The notes: generated by a model not told the origin, from the sequence alone. Numbered from the stretch's first letter, positions 1 to 9,154 are shown. The stretch is 64,000 nucleotides of DNA from Phytophthora colocasiae (GCA_018806915.1 JAGKQI010000104.1:744001-808000); one strand, 5' to 3'. Translations and numbers: made by a program.

Positions 1-1773
1 CGGGTCGATATCTGGGAAGCTCGAGTCAATGGGTAGCTCTAGCTTCTCCAGATATCCTTTCAGTTGAAGCCGTACACTCTCTACGCGCGTCATGGCACGG
101 TGGTTGATGTAGTGGTCGCGACACCATTTGTTGCGCTGCTTTGTGCCGCACTGCATGTACCCGTTGAAGACATTCAGAAGGGTGATCTGGTCTCCTTCGT
201 AAGCAACGAAGCGTGCCCGAGACTGTGCTGCCTCAGCTTTCTTGTCACGGGGGGAATAAAAGATAGACTCGACAGACAGCATCGCCACGACACTTAACGC
301 TTCTTCAGCACAGCCCAGCTCTGTAGCCTTTAGCAACATCACAGCATACATAGGCTCCACGGGAAGACCAGCCATCTGCCGACCTAGCGTCGTCAGTTTG
401 CCCTTGGTGTCCAGACCGCCGAGAGCGTACAGTTTCTCAAGAGCCTTAATCAGAGACGTCTTTAACGGCTTCTCGATAAAGTCAAACCCCAGCACATCGT
501 CAATGCCCATACACTTCAGCTGCAGCACCACGACCTCCAAACTTACACGCTGAATATCCGGGATTGCACGTTCTGGAAGCTGCTCGAAGGTCTCCTCCGG
601 GAACAAACGGTAGCAAATACCAGGAGCCTCTCGACCAGCACGACCTGTACGCTGCCAAGCTTGCGCCTTAGACACCGACTCGGTCTGCAGCATCTCCATA
701 CCACTTGAAGCAACGAACGAGCGCTGCTTGACAAGTCCAGTGTCCACGACGAAGCGGACACCGTTAATGGTAATCGAGGTTTCTGCAATATTCGTGGCGA
801 GAATGACCTTGCGTACTCCTGAAGGTGCTGGCTCGAACACTTTCATCTGCTGCTCACGTGGCATGGCGGCGAAAATAGGACACACCATGAGCTTCAAAGC
901 ATCGGCTGGCAGCGACCTGGCGTATTCTTCCAGCAAAGTCTCCAATGTCTCGATATCTTCTTGACCCGTCAAGAACACCAATATACTGCCATTACTCTTC
1001 TTCTCCTCCAGGTGAATCTGCAGTACCGCTACCAACGCCGAGTCGAGGTAATCAGGTTGTGTTTTGGCAGTGTAGAACACGTCAACCTGGAACATCCGTC
1101 CAGGGATCTGAATCACCGACGGTTTAAAGTCCTCAAAGAACCTTTTAAAGAGTGCTACATCCAGGGTAGCAGACATAACCACAACCTTGAGGTCTTTGCG
1201 CTTGCGCATCGCTCGTTTAACAATTCCAAACAGAATATCTGTCTGCAATGTCCGTTCGTGAGCTTCATCCAGAACCACAACCGAGTATCTGTCGAGGGTG
1301 GGGGATAGCAGCGCCTCTCGAACGAGCATACCGTCCGTCATAAACTTGAGTCTAGTGTTCTTAGACGTCGTATCATCAAATCGCACGCAGTAGCCGACAG
1401 AATCCCCCAATGACCCACGGTTTGCTTCTTCGCACACACGCTGGGCCACAGTAATGGCAGCAACACGACGCGGTTGCGTGATGGCTACACGAGCATGGGC
1501 ACGATCACTTTCCCAAATGTACTGGGGGATCTGTGTCGTCTTGCCACTGCCTGTTTCGCCAACGAGAATCACCACTTGATTGCCATTAACCGCTTCGATG
1601 ATTTTGCTGCGGTGCGCGTAAATGGGGAGACGTTGGCGAGTGCGCTGCAGTTCAGTGACAGCTGGGTTGCTGTTGTTGTGGCGGTGCTTCTTGTGGTGCT
1701 TGAAGCCTTGGATAGAGGACGGAATCGGACGCTTATGCTGCGCACCATGCTGGCCATGGCTGGGAATCGTCAT
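1..1773 (-). CDS. DHX33: DEAH-box RNA helicase, DHX33-like (5' complete, 3' end outside window)
   Basis: ATP-dependent RNA helicase of the DEAH/RHA family. The minus frame from the ATG at 1773 stays open to base 1 (591 codons). Seen: a basic His/Lys-rich N-terminus (about residues 10-35), Walker A GETGSGKT (72-79), DEAH (169-172) followed by ERT, SAT (201-203), then motif VI QRTGRAGR and the start of the helicase-associated region. Order, spacing and flanking residues resemble animal DHX33 more than the spliceosomal PRP2/16/22/43 branch, e.g. SLPIF/RLPIY before Walker A and the RFDD..S..TR.KF.TDGML stretch. DHX33 is known for roles in rRNA synthesis and translation initiation; that role here is inference. 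No intron is needed in the visible part. The alternative is another member of the same DEAH clade. Confidence 0.88.
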   Translation of the reverse strand, partial: MTIPSHGQHGAQHKRPIPSSIQGFKHHKKHRHNNSNPAVTELQRTRQRLPIYAHRSKIIEAVNGNQVVILVGETGSGKTTQIPQYIWESDRAHARVAITQPRRVAAITVAQRVCEEANRGSLGDSVGYCVRFDDTTSKNTRLKFMTDGMLVREALLSPTLDRYSVVVLDEAHERTLQTDILFGIVKRAMRKRKDLKVVVMSATLDVALFKRFFEDFKPSVIQIPGRMFQVDVFYTAKTQPDYLDSALVAVLQIHLEEKKSNGSILVFLTGQEDIETLETLLEEYARSLPADALKLMVCPIFAAMPREQQMKVFEPAPSGVRKVILATNIAETSITINGVRFVVDTGLVKQRSFVASSGMEMLQTESVSKAQAWQRTGRAGREAPGICYRLFPEETFEQLPERAIPDIQRVSLEVVVLQLKCMGIDDVLGFDFIEKPLKTSLIKALEKLYALGGLDTKGKLTTLGRQMAGLPVEPMYAVMLLKATELGCAEEALSVVAMLSVESIFYSPRDKKAEAAQSRARFVAYEGDQITLLNVFNGYMQCGTKQRNKWCRDHYINHRAMTRVESVRLQLKGYLEKLELPIDSSFPDIDP

Positions 1774-1831
1774 GGTCAATTGACTGGAGGTAAGTGGCGA
1801 TACTGAGTCCAAGTGATTTGGAGTAATAGAG

Positions 1832-1844
1832 ATAATGTGAAATG
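1832..1844 (-). promoter_or_regulatory. Oomycete Inr+FPR core promoter of the helicase gene
   Basis: On the minus strand the bases read CATTTCACATTAT, matching 12 of 13 positions of the oomycete initiator/flanking region CATTYYNCAWTTT. It lies 59 nt upstream of the helicase ATG, a normal 5'-UTR length for this group. The rest of the gene-free stretch 1774-2101 shows no other signal I can support. Confidence 0.6.
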
Positions 1845-2101
1845 ATTGGATGAAATTAAGCACAGTGCACTTCAACGTCATTGCTGACGAACTTCACGTA
1901 GGGCTGATCAAAAGTTTCATTTGCTTGACTCGTTACTGGAGCTCTCATTGGTTTTCAGCTACTGCATCACATTCGGCCTTTGCGCCCCATGGCATGCATA
2001 CGCTGCTTGGAAGGAACTCTAATTGCACAATAACATGCAATGCATGTGCCATGTTAGCTCATTCCCGAGTTATTCACAGCATGCACATATGAGAGCAATA
2101 C

Positions 2102-3113
2102 TTACCCTCGTCGTGGACCGGTTTCCGCATACAGAGCGAAGTCTTCGCCAGAGCGTAAGTTCCCACTGCCAGAACCGAAGCCCTTGCTACGCTCATTTGC
2201 ACGAGCAGCCATCTTGGTGCGAATCTCTTCCTCTCTTGAACGCTCCTCCTCCTCCTGCTTTTCCGCCAGTCTGATAGCAATGAACAGCATACCAGTATTA
2301 GAATGTCTTCAAGACTACACAACAGTACAGCGTTCCATACGCGAGAATAGTGTCGATCTTCTCGCATATATCAGCAGACTGCTCTTTCCAGTTGGTGAGC
2401 TTCTGGATCATGTCGTCGATGTCTTCATGATGCGTGTCGCGTCCGACAGCATATTTGACGACGAAACTTCGCGACTTCTGGTCTAGTTTGCCTTGAATCA
2501 ATCCCTACAAAGTAATGCAGTACAAGTAAATATGCTGTGCGCTATTTCTCATTGCCGCCTGCCATATTTACCGAGTAGATGGTGTCAATGAGGATATCTT
2601 CCACATCGCGCACTGTTGCCACTCCCAGATCCTGCATCAGTGTGTCGTATGGGATATTCTAACCAAAACCATCCAGTAAGCTCTATTTCACCCACTTGCC
2701 GTCCAATTCCACCCACCTTGAATCTGTGTGCGAGAGCCACCGTCGTCAGCTTCCGGAGTTTGTTCACCTGTTGCGGAGTAAGTTCTGGTAGTTCGTCCTT
2801 TCGAGCTGCAAAAGCAAAAGCACCCAGTAAACTCATGAGGTTTGCAATGACTGTACCCAAATACCCAATTCAATCCACCAATATAATCCTTGTAGACGCC
2901 GAAGCAGAAGATGCGCAGCAGTTCGTAGTGCTCTTTGTGCTCGGAATCTTTAAGCGCCTCCACGTTGGGCATATCCAGCAGCTCACGGAACACGAACAGC
3001 TTCTTGTTGCTCAGAACCTGCTGGATGAGCGCCACGCACGCCCGACCACGCGCGTTCTTGGCTAACAGCGTGAACTGCTCCAGACTCGCCGCCCCCGCTG
3101 CATCAAACGCCAT
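2102..3113 (-). CDS. CSN7: COP9 signalosome subunit 7 (five exons)
   Basis: Subunit of the COP9 signalosome, which removes NEDD8 from cullin-RING ligases. Exons on the minus strand: 3113-2879, 2805-2717, 2658-2572, 2504-2341, 2270-2102 (744 nt, 247 aa). Introns are 73, 58, 67 and 70 bp with GT..AG ends; the first donor (GTGGAT, 2878) was chosen because it alone keeps frame. The N-terminus carries the CSN7 signature EQFTLLAKNARG and FRELLDMPNVEAL. The PCI/winged-helix part follows (LTPQQVNKLRKL, IPYDTLMQDL, VRDVEDILIDTIYS, GLIQGKLDQ, YAVGRD). A charged coiled coil (EKQEEEERSREEE) comes next, and a Gly/Ser-rich tail ends the protein. Human CSN7A is 275 aa, so this is near full length. It is divergent from the NSE2-like gene at 3237. 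Confidence 0.92.
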
Positions 3114-3236
3114 CGTCAAGTGAAAAGCTCGTTCTCTCGAATCGAAATGGCGAAATCTGTCACTGTCAATAATGTATCAATCATTTCAATACACGTCTCT
3201 AGGTATTGGCGCGCTTTTGTTTTTAGAATTTTTATC
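3114..3236. promoter_or_regulatory. Shared divergent promoter region between CSN7 and NSE2-like genes
   Basis: Only 123 bp separate the two start codons, so both promoters and 5' UTRs must fit here. A TCATTTC initiator-like string occurs on the plus strand near 3179-3186, upstream of the NSE2 start. I see no full Inr/FPR match on either strand. Confidence 0.4.
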
Positions 3237-4210
3237 ATGGATGCAGAGCTGGAGGCCACGATCCAGGCGGCGCTGCCTAGTGCACTCAAGATGGCGCTGT
3301 ACGCGTCCAAGAAGCAGCAACAGGAGCTCTATAAGTTTGCAGTTGAGGGTGCAGAGTCACTGTACAATAATGCGGCGTTTCTAAAAGACCTGGAGGACCA
3401 ACAACACATGCAGCAACTGGGTGACACCGCAAAGGAGTACGCTGTACACCAGACGCAGCTCGAGCGCTACAAGACACAGTTAGAGAAGCTCGAGCCATTC
3501 GTGGAGAGTGGTAAACTGGACCAGAAGAAGATTGACAAGGTGTTTAAGGACGCAATGGTCACACCGCGCATCAACGCCACGAAACACTCCATCTACAAGA
3601 AATTCTGCGATAATGCAGGGGTATGGCATGGTAGTCTGTTAGATATTTTGCAGACTATTCTCTGACAATCCGAGCTGCTTTTTGACAGATTGAGCTGGAA
3701 GTGGACGGAGACGACGACGTGTTTATCCAGGAGAGTGAGAGCGTCAGGAGCACAATTTGTCCGGTCACGCAGATGGAGATGGAAGATCCCATGCGGAAGT
3801 ACGTAGTATGAAGTGGGTGAACGTTTGTTGGTCACAGTATTGACGTAGTTTTTGTGCAGTCCGCGTTGTGGCCACACGTACTCGAAGAAGGGCATTCAGG
3901 CTCATTTGCAACGCAGCAGGAAGTGTCCTGTAGCAGGTACGATATGTCAGATAATTTTTTATTGATGTTTGAAGTGCTGACAGTGACGTACAGGTTGTCC
4001 ACAGCAGCTTACGTTCAATGGGTTAGAGCGTGACATTGAGATGGAAGTTGTCATTGAACGGCGGTACGAAATGCTTGTTGCTGTGTTTCCCTTCGGCACT
4101 GACACAAATGTTTATTTAGTCTACACAATTCGGAGCAACAACGATCTCAAGCTGCTGCAGCGGATCAAGACGCAGACGAGGAAGAGGAGGAAGAATACGT
4201 CGTTGAGTAG
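3237..4210 (+). CDS. NSMCE2: NSE2/MMS21-type SP-RING SUMO E3 ligase (five exons)
   Basis: Likely the SUMO ligase subunit of the SMC5/6 DNA-repair complex. Exons: 3237-3620, 3689-3798, 3860-3936, 3994-4063, 4120-4210 (732 nt, 243 aa), all introns GT..AG. The N-terminal half is helical and charged, as expected of the SMC5-binding arm. The C-terminal half holds the SP-RING: ICPVTQMEMEDPM, then CGH (168-170) and CPVAGC (187-192), giving the C-H-C-C zinc ligands of this family. The tail is strongly acidic (DEEEEEEY). The ATG at 3237 is used because upstream codons in that frame run into the promoter region. The RING spacing fits NSE2 better than PIAS proteins. Confidence 0.85.
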
Positions 4211-4385
4211 TTTCTTGAAACTACTGACTGATTTTTTCTTTCTAACATACCGCAATGGAATTCTTTAAGTATTCTTGAAAAATCCTTTCAAATAAAATGG
4301 CATCATCTATGGTAATGACTCACAATAAAATGTGTGACGCGCGCAAGTGCAACGAATTTCATTTGCCTCTCGAGTTGAAGTTGCC

Positions 4386-4393
4386 CTCATTCT
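4386..4393 (+). promoter_or_regulatory. Initiator-like motif before the 791-aa gene
   Basis: CTCATTCT fits the oomycete Inr core (YTCANTYY), but the downstream FPR half is weak. It is 18 nt before the ATG. An alternative TTCATTTGCC lies about 30 nt further upstream. Confidence 0.35.
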
Positions 4394-4410
4394 CAGATTA
4401 GCTAGCACAC

Positions 4411-6786
4411 ATGGACATGGAGTGCATCAAGACCAACACTCTGCAGTCGGCTAGGAGCAGCCCATGGCCGTCCAGTGACACTCTCATTCCTCGAGGTCAA
4501 CTGTGCCAGAAGATCAGCTCTCTTCTCGGCAAAACGTATCAAAAGCAACTCAGCTTCAGTGACGTCGCCTCCTCTCTACCGGACGCACCAGGAATTTCCT
4601 TAGCTGATGTGGGCACTCTACCTCTTCCTCTGTGTAAAGAGATCGCGGTGAAGATCGTAGACAAAGCTGTGATAGAGCAGGAGAACCTCTGGGTGCTCTT
4701 CCCGCACCTCATACACATGAAGAATAACTTGTGGGCTGCGGGGATTCAGTTTCTCGCCGAAATTTCCTCACAGCAACTCGGGTACAAGGACGCCGTGTTA
4801 CAGCCAGCTCTGTCCAAGGTGATGGTGGTAGGACCGGGAGGGAAACTGGACAAACAACAAGCTTCGGACGCTGGCCGTTCTGTGGGGACTTTAGTGGTGA
4901 TCCTGCCTTCGGAATACATGGGAGGAGACTGGATCAGATACAATGAAACGGAGAGTAAAACACGCTACGACATGGGTAAAAAGGCTGGAGTTGCAGCGTT
5001 CAAGTCGCACTATGTGGTGTTTGCTGCTGGGGTTTCCTTTGCTCTGGAAAAAGTGACGAGTGGATATTGCTTGGCGATGGTTTACTCGCTATGTCTGCCG
5101 GAAAAGGTTACGACTCATTACATTTCCCCATTTTTGTTGAGAAAGGAGCTAGCTGAAGCTATCACGCAGTTTAAAGGAGGACCCGATGATGCGGATGGCG
5201 ATATGGATATTGGGGAGGACGAGATACTGGCGCTCTTATTGTCGAAGCCATTTGCGCTCGTAGAGGGATCCGGTGTCGCAGAACTTTGCGATGTGAATCG
5301 CGCCCGATATGAACTATTGCTGGAAGCGAACAAACTGCTTCCGCCGTCGAAGCAATTGGTATTTTACCTCGCGAGCCTCGGCATTGAAGTTCCAGACATT
5401 GGACCTCAGGAGCAGAAACAAACGATTCGCTGGTATTCACTAAATGGGGAGAGGATCGGGCTACACTTTGCGCATTTGCTCAACTGGAGAGAGACATTTA
5501 ACTTCTTGAATCCCGACAATGAGACGCTAAGTGAGCTGTGGGGGAATGGTAGTACGAAACCGCATCGACGTACTGCTCTTGTTGGCTGGCCCCGCTCCGC
5601 TGATATCATAAATGCTGTGAAGTTGTTTGGGGAAGCAGCCGCTATACCCGTGATCGTCTCACATGACTTCATCAGTGTCCAAACTCTGAGGAATTTGCTC
5701 GGGAACGAAGGATGCAGGGTCACCTATTTTCCGTTCCCACACATCAACACAACGCAAGAATTCAAGGTACTAAAGGGCATCGATATCCTCTTACTTTGTC
5801 GTAAGCTGGGCACTGCTGTCATCAACTTGGGCGATGCGACACTGGTGGATGCATTCTTCAAGAGGTATGTTACTCAGCTAAGGGACAAGGAGAGAACCGT
5901 TTTCATTCGGGTTCTCCCAGATTTTGTCCGAAAGTTCAGCTGGAAAGAGGTCCAAGCTTCAATTCTAACCGCCATCGATGTGAAATCACATGAAGCTCGT
6001 TTAGACCGAGCATTGGAACTCGCCGATGCACTCCGCGACGACTCGGAAGCTCGACATGGCCTGATCGCTTTTGCTGAGGCGAAGTCTCAGTCGTGGAATT
6101 CAGCCCAGGTGAATGCCTTTGCTGCTTCGGGGAAGCTCATCGCACTGCTGAAGCACGTATTAAAGTGCAGAAACCTCCAAGTGTTTATCAGCTTCTCTGC
6201 GGTACTAAGAAGGATCGATGAGATTTTTCTTGGAGCTGCCATTGATCTACTCGCAAAGTGGGGGGATGGGACGAGCTTACCGGAGTATCATGCCACATTG
6301 GTGTCGCTAGCGACCAAACGCCGTAAATGGCTACTTGCTGAGATTGAAGACTCCAAGAAACCATTTTCATGGGAAATAACAGTCTACGACTTCCCGGACT
6401 CTCCTCAGATATTGATGTTTCTGCAAGGGCCAGACGCTGAGTTTAAGATTTGCGGCTTCTCAAGCATTTCCGAAGCTCGGGATCGAATGAAGATTCTGAA
6501 CCACAGCATTATGGGGAGACTCACGTTTGTGGCTGAAGGCCGTGGTCGTGATGCATGCGTACGCATCTTGAAGACTGGCGGACAATTTGACCCGCGCAGA
6601 AAGAAGGCGCTGAAGTACGAAGCGGAAATCAACAGTCTTGAGGAACTCGTGAGCGAGACGCTACCACAAGATGAAAACACGGCAACGGTCAATGTTGACA
6701 AGCCCACCGTGGGAATGAAGCGATTGCGAGAGGAAGACGACGATGATATCGTCTTTGAATACACAGCAGAGCAGTGCACGCATTAG
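4411..6786 (+). CDS. Large protein with a degenerate 2OG-Fe(II) oxygenase-like domain, function unknown
   Basis: Intronless 791-aa frame; two ATGs two codons apart begin it. Residues about 150-225 have the layout of the prolyl-4-hydroxylase-like double-stranded beta-helix seen in large fungal and oomycete proteins: G-TLVVILPSEYMGGDW, then a VTSGYCLAMVYSL stretch. The expected iron ligands are absent: the HxD position after GGDW reads IRYNET, and the distal His before V-TSG reads SFALEK. I infer a non-catalytic fold. A long helical region follows, and the C-terminus has a basic-acidic segment (KRLREEDDDD) that could be a nuclear signal. No homologue of known role is recognised. It lies between the SUMO ligase and the GST gene, same strand. 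Confidence 0.75.
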   Translation: MDMECIKTNTLQSARSSPWPSSDTLIPRGQLCQKISSLLGKTYQKQLSFSDVASSLPDAPGISLADVGTLPLPLCKEIAVKIVDKAVIEQENLWVLFPHLIHMKNNLWAAGIQFLAEISSQQLGYKDAVLQPALSKVMVVGPGGKLDKQQASDAGRSVGTLVVILPSEYMGGDWIRYNETESKTRYDMGKKAGVAAFKSHYVVFAAGVSFALEKVTSGYCLAMVYSLCLPEKVTTHYISPFLLRKELAEAITQFKGGPDDADGDMDIGEDEILALLLSKPFALVEGSGVAELCDVNRARYELLLEANKLLPPSKQLVFYLASLGIEVPDIGPQEQKQTIRWYSLNGERIGLHFAHLLNWRETFNFLNPDNETLSELWGNGSTKPHRRTALVGWPRSADIINAVKLFGEAAAIPVIVSHDFISVQTLRNLLGNEGCRVTYFPFPHINTTQEFKVLKGIDILLLCRKLGTAVINLGDATLVDAFFKRYVTQLRDKERTVFIRVLPDFVRKFSWKEVQASILTAIDVKSHEARLDRALELADALRDDSEARHGLIAFAEAKSQSWNSAQVNAFAASGKLIALLKHVLKCRNLQVFISFSAVLRRIDEIFLGAAIDLLAKWGDGTSLPEYHATLVSLATKRRKWLLAEIEDSKKPFSWEITVYDFPDSPQILMFLQGPDAEFKICGFSSISEARDRMKILNHSIMGRLTFVAEGRGRDACVRILKTGGQFDPRRKKALKYEAEINSLEELVSETLPQDENTATVNVDKPTVGMKRLREEDDDDIVFEYTAEQCTH

Positions 6787-6948
6787 CCTCTCCATGCACT
6801 TTTGACATCTTTGTCATGTTTTACCTCTTCATTCGCGTTATGGTGGTGAATAACGCAATCTTATGACCTTCATTCTTGCAGCCGCTGTTCCTGAAAAGTC
6901 CTGCAACCTTTGCGTCATCAACATTTACAGCGTGTCTTCCACCCACAG

Positions 6949-6961
6949 CATTCTCCAATTT
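6949..6961 (+). promoter_or_regulatory. Oomycete Inr+FPR core promoter of the GST gene
   Basis: CATTCTCCAATTT matches all 13 positions of CATTYYNCAWTTT and ends 30 nt before the GST start codon. This is the clearest single taxonomic marker in the window. Confidence 0.75.
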
Positions 6962-6991
6962 CCTCCACTCTAGTCAAGTGCAACCTCCGAA

Positions 6992-8239
6992 ATGTCGACG
7001 TTCCCGTCGCTTAAGCTCACGTATTTCGACTTCGCCGGCCGAGCTGAGTCTGTCCGACTCGCGCTCTACGCTGGTGGCATCCCCTTTGAAGACAATCGAC
7101 TGACTCGCGAGGAGTTTGCAGCGCTGAAAAGCTCCTTACCACTCGGTCAAGTTCCGGTGTTGGAGGTGGATGGGCAAGTACTGACACAAACGTTCGCTAT
7201 TCTGCGGTACGCCGGACGCCTTGGCGGTCTCTACCCTACCAATTCGTTCGCGGCACTTAAAGTGGACGAGATTCTCCACGCTTTGTGTGAGATGTGGGAG
7301 CAAATGCTGCCATCTTTTCAAGAAACGGATGAAGTAAAGAGGAAGGCGATGCGTGAAGAACTGGCGACTGTTACGATCCCTCACTATGCCTCTCGTATTG
7401 ATGCTCGACTCGAAAAGATGTACCAGATGCCAACCTTCCAGTCGGACACTTTGTTTGTGCACGAAATCGCTCTGTACACGTCGACCAAGGCGTTCAAAGA
7501 CGGCATGTTTGATAACATCCCCGCGACGCTTCTGGACGACTACAAGTTCCACAAAGTGATGTTTGAAAAGGTCACGGGGAATCAGAAGATCAAGGAATGG
7601 AACAGTCTACCGCACGGCACGCCAAAGCTCAAGCTGACTTACTTCCCTTTCGCTGGCCGTGCCGAGCCCATTCGCCTCGCTTTCTTCATTGGAGGCATCG
7701 ACTTTGAGGATGAGCGCATGTCTTTTGAAGAGTACGCGAAGGTCAAGGCGAATCTGCCTTACAGCCAGTTACCCGTACTGGAAGTCGACGGGGAACCTGT
7801 AGCGCAGTCGTTGGCTATATTGCGTTATGCTGGCACTCTTGCGGGCCTCTACCCGACGACGGATGCACTCGCCGCTGTTCACGTGGATGAAATCTTCAAC
7901 CTCATCGATGAAATGTTCAACAATCCCAAGTGGCGCGCAACTATTGGGGAGAGAGATCCAGACAAACTACAGAAGATTCGCGAGGGATTGTCCAAGGGAA
8001 TCATCCCGAAGACTCTCGAGTCTCTGGAAAAGCGTGTTGCTGCATTTGAAGGGAAATACGCCACGGGATCGAAGTTAACCGTTGCGGATTTGGCTGTGTA
8101 TGCGGTTGTACTTCTCCTGAAAGCTGGCAGACCTGGTATCCTAACAAACCTAGCTGATCCGTACAAGAATTTGCAACGTGTCTTCGATCAGGTGAAGGAA
8201 CATCCAAAAGTTGTCGAGTGGAATGCTGCTCACGCTTGA
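6992..8239 (+). CDS. Tandem double-domain glutathione S-transferase (sigma-like)
   Basis: Two complete GSTs in one 415-aa chain, conjugating glutathione to electrophiles in the cytosol. Domain 1 starts with KLTYFDFAGRAESVRLAL (about residues 8-25), domain 2 with KLTYFPFAGRAEPIRLAF (about 212-229). Each has the glutathione-site strings QVPVLEVDG or QLPVLEVDG and the YAG.L.GLYP end of the thioredoxin fold, followed by an all-helical half. The Tyr after KLT is the expected catalytic Tyr of sigma/alpha-type GSTs and is present in both. The start ATG follows a textbook oomycete promoter. The last 116 codons plus the 3' flank (from 7893) recur at 29150 and 42134 through a tandem duplication, so this is the only intact copy. 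Confidence 0.93.
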   Translation: MSTFPSLKLTYFDFAGRAESVRLALYAGGIPFEDNRLTREEFAALKSSLPLGQVPVLEVDGQVLTQTFAILRYAGRLGGLYPTNSFAALKVDEILHALCEMWEQMLPSFQETDEVKRKAMREELATVTIPHYASRIDARLEKMYQMPTFQSDTLFVHEIALYTSTKAFKDGMFDNIPATLLDDYKFHKVMFEKVTGNQKIKEWNSLPHGTPKLKLTYFPFAGRAEPIRLAFFIGGIDFEDERMSFEEYAKVKANLPYSQLPVLEVDGEPVAQSLAILRYAGTLAGLYPTTDALAAVHVDEIFNLIDEMFNNPKWRATIGERDPDKLQKIREGLSKGIIPKTLESLEKRVAAFEGKYATGSKLTVADLAVYAVVLLLKAGRPGILTNLADPYKNLQRVFDQVKEHPKVVEWNAAHA

Positions 8240-8396
8240 GCCTTGCAGTCGACACTGACGTTTTCATAGTCAATTCATATTTTCAATCGTTTCTTCAAAA
8301 CAGCCTAACTGGGTTTCTTGGTGATGTACACTTCGCCACTCGAAAACCATTAGTATCTGTACCAGGGCTTCTCACAATGCAATTCGAAATTGATTG
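8240..8396 (+). other. GST 3' flank up to the Copia-1 insertion site
   Basis: AT-rich 3' flank of the GST gene. The last five bases (8392-8396, gattg) are the left target-site duplication of Copia-1; the partner is 48116-48120. Confidence 0.6.
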
Positions 8397-8619
8397 TGTT
8401 GCAGTATGCTCTTTGTCATACAATATTACGATCCACCCTCTGTAAGTAGATAACTATGGATTCCACTATAGTTATAGAATCTACTAGTACAGATATGCCA
8501 GAACCAACAGTTCTGCCGGTGCACACACGAGGAACTCTAACTGCTAAATCTACCACTTCGCCTTTCACTGAGTACAACAAACATCTCTTCTTTCTACACT
8601 ACTTACGCTACTCGCCAGA
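8397..8619 (+). repeat. Copia-1 left LTR
   Basis: Begins TGTTGCAGTATG and ends CGCCAGA, directly followed by the PBS. The 3' end is not the usual CA; it was set by the gattg target duplication at the far end and by where the PBS starts. Copies lie at 29654-29876 and 42638-42860 (duplicated units) and at 47893-48115 (right LTR). An ATG at 8456 opens a frame through the LTR into gag. Confidence 0.85.
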
Positions 8620-8631
8620 GGTTATGAGCCC
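8620..8631 (+). promoter_or_regulatory. Copia-1 primer binding site (half-tRNA initiator Met)
   Basis: GGTTATGAGCCC is the exact complement of the initiator-tRNA anticodon arm string GGGCTCATAACC, the half-tRNA priming used by Drosophila copia and Ty5. The gag ATG (8624) lies inside it. Confidence 0.7.
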
Positions 8632-8835
8632 AAGACAAGCCTCAAGCGACGACTTCCCACGACTCATCGGCGCCGAGAACTTCGACGTGTGGAAGGCTCG
8701 CGTGTGCGCAGCACTCGATGGCAAGCACCTGCTCGGCTACGTGAAGCAGCTCGACTACGATGGTGTGTCAGACGAAGAGAGTGAAGACAGCACTAACGAC
8801 ATGTCCGACGACGACGACCCTCCTGCCAAGGCCAC
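8624..8835 (+). pseudogene. Copia-1 gag, 5' part (interrupted by Gypsy-2)
   Basis: Starts MSPRQASSDDFPRLIGAENF and reads FDVWKARVCAALDGKHLLGYV, the N-terminal half of a copia-type (UBN2/DUF4219-like) gag, then an acidic stretch (DEESEDS, DDDDPP). It is cut at the codons for A-T by the Gypsy-2 LTR that begins at 8836; the rest resumes at 44433. The same 212 bp recur at 29881-30092 and 42865-43076. The frame is also open upstream through the LTR to 8456. Confidence 0.8.
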
Positions 8836-8838
8836 TGT
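8834..8838 (+). repeat. Gypsy-1 target-site duplication, left
   Basis: actgt, repeated at 17132-17136 on the other side of Gypsy-1. The last three bases (tgt) are also the first three bases of the Gypsy-2 LTR. Confidence 0.9.
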
Positions 8839-9154
8839 TGTGACGGGGGTCACACAGCACTTCACACAGAGGAAGGCTTGGAGTATACAAACTCCTAGTG
8901 AACGGCAGTTCACTCGGTCCCCAAAGACTTGGGGAGACTAGCTAAAGATTAGGTAGATTTAAGACTGAATATATTATAGATACTTGTTAGCTTGGCCTGC
9001 AATACAAACTAAAAGATATCTATAGTGTAACCTATATAGAAGGTGATAGGTGGCTGCGGAGCCACCTGCCACGTGTCACCATTATGTATGACACACCAAA
9101 TGTATCCACTTCGGAAGAGTGACTAAAGTCACTCTTCAATGTAACCCCGTTACA
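8839..9154 (-). repeat. Gypsy-1 3' LTR (relative to element)
   Basis: 316 bp, starting TGTGACGGGG and ending CCCCGTTACA on the plus strand; imperfect inverted ends. Near-identical to 16816-17131 (visible differences: ctgcc/ctgct and tgtat/tgtgt). Confidence 0.93.

Noticed and set aside
1474..1806. Plus-strand 110-aa frame
   Set aside because: Antisense shadow of the helicase Walker A region, whose minus frame has full motif support.
3120..3236. Upstream extension of the NSE2-like protein to 3120
   Set aside because: Begins at a non-preferred ATG inside the short divergent promoter; the family-like protein starts at 3237.
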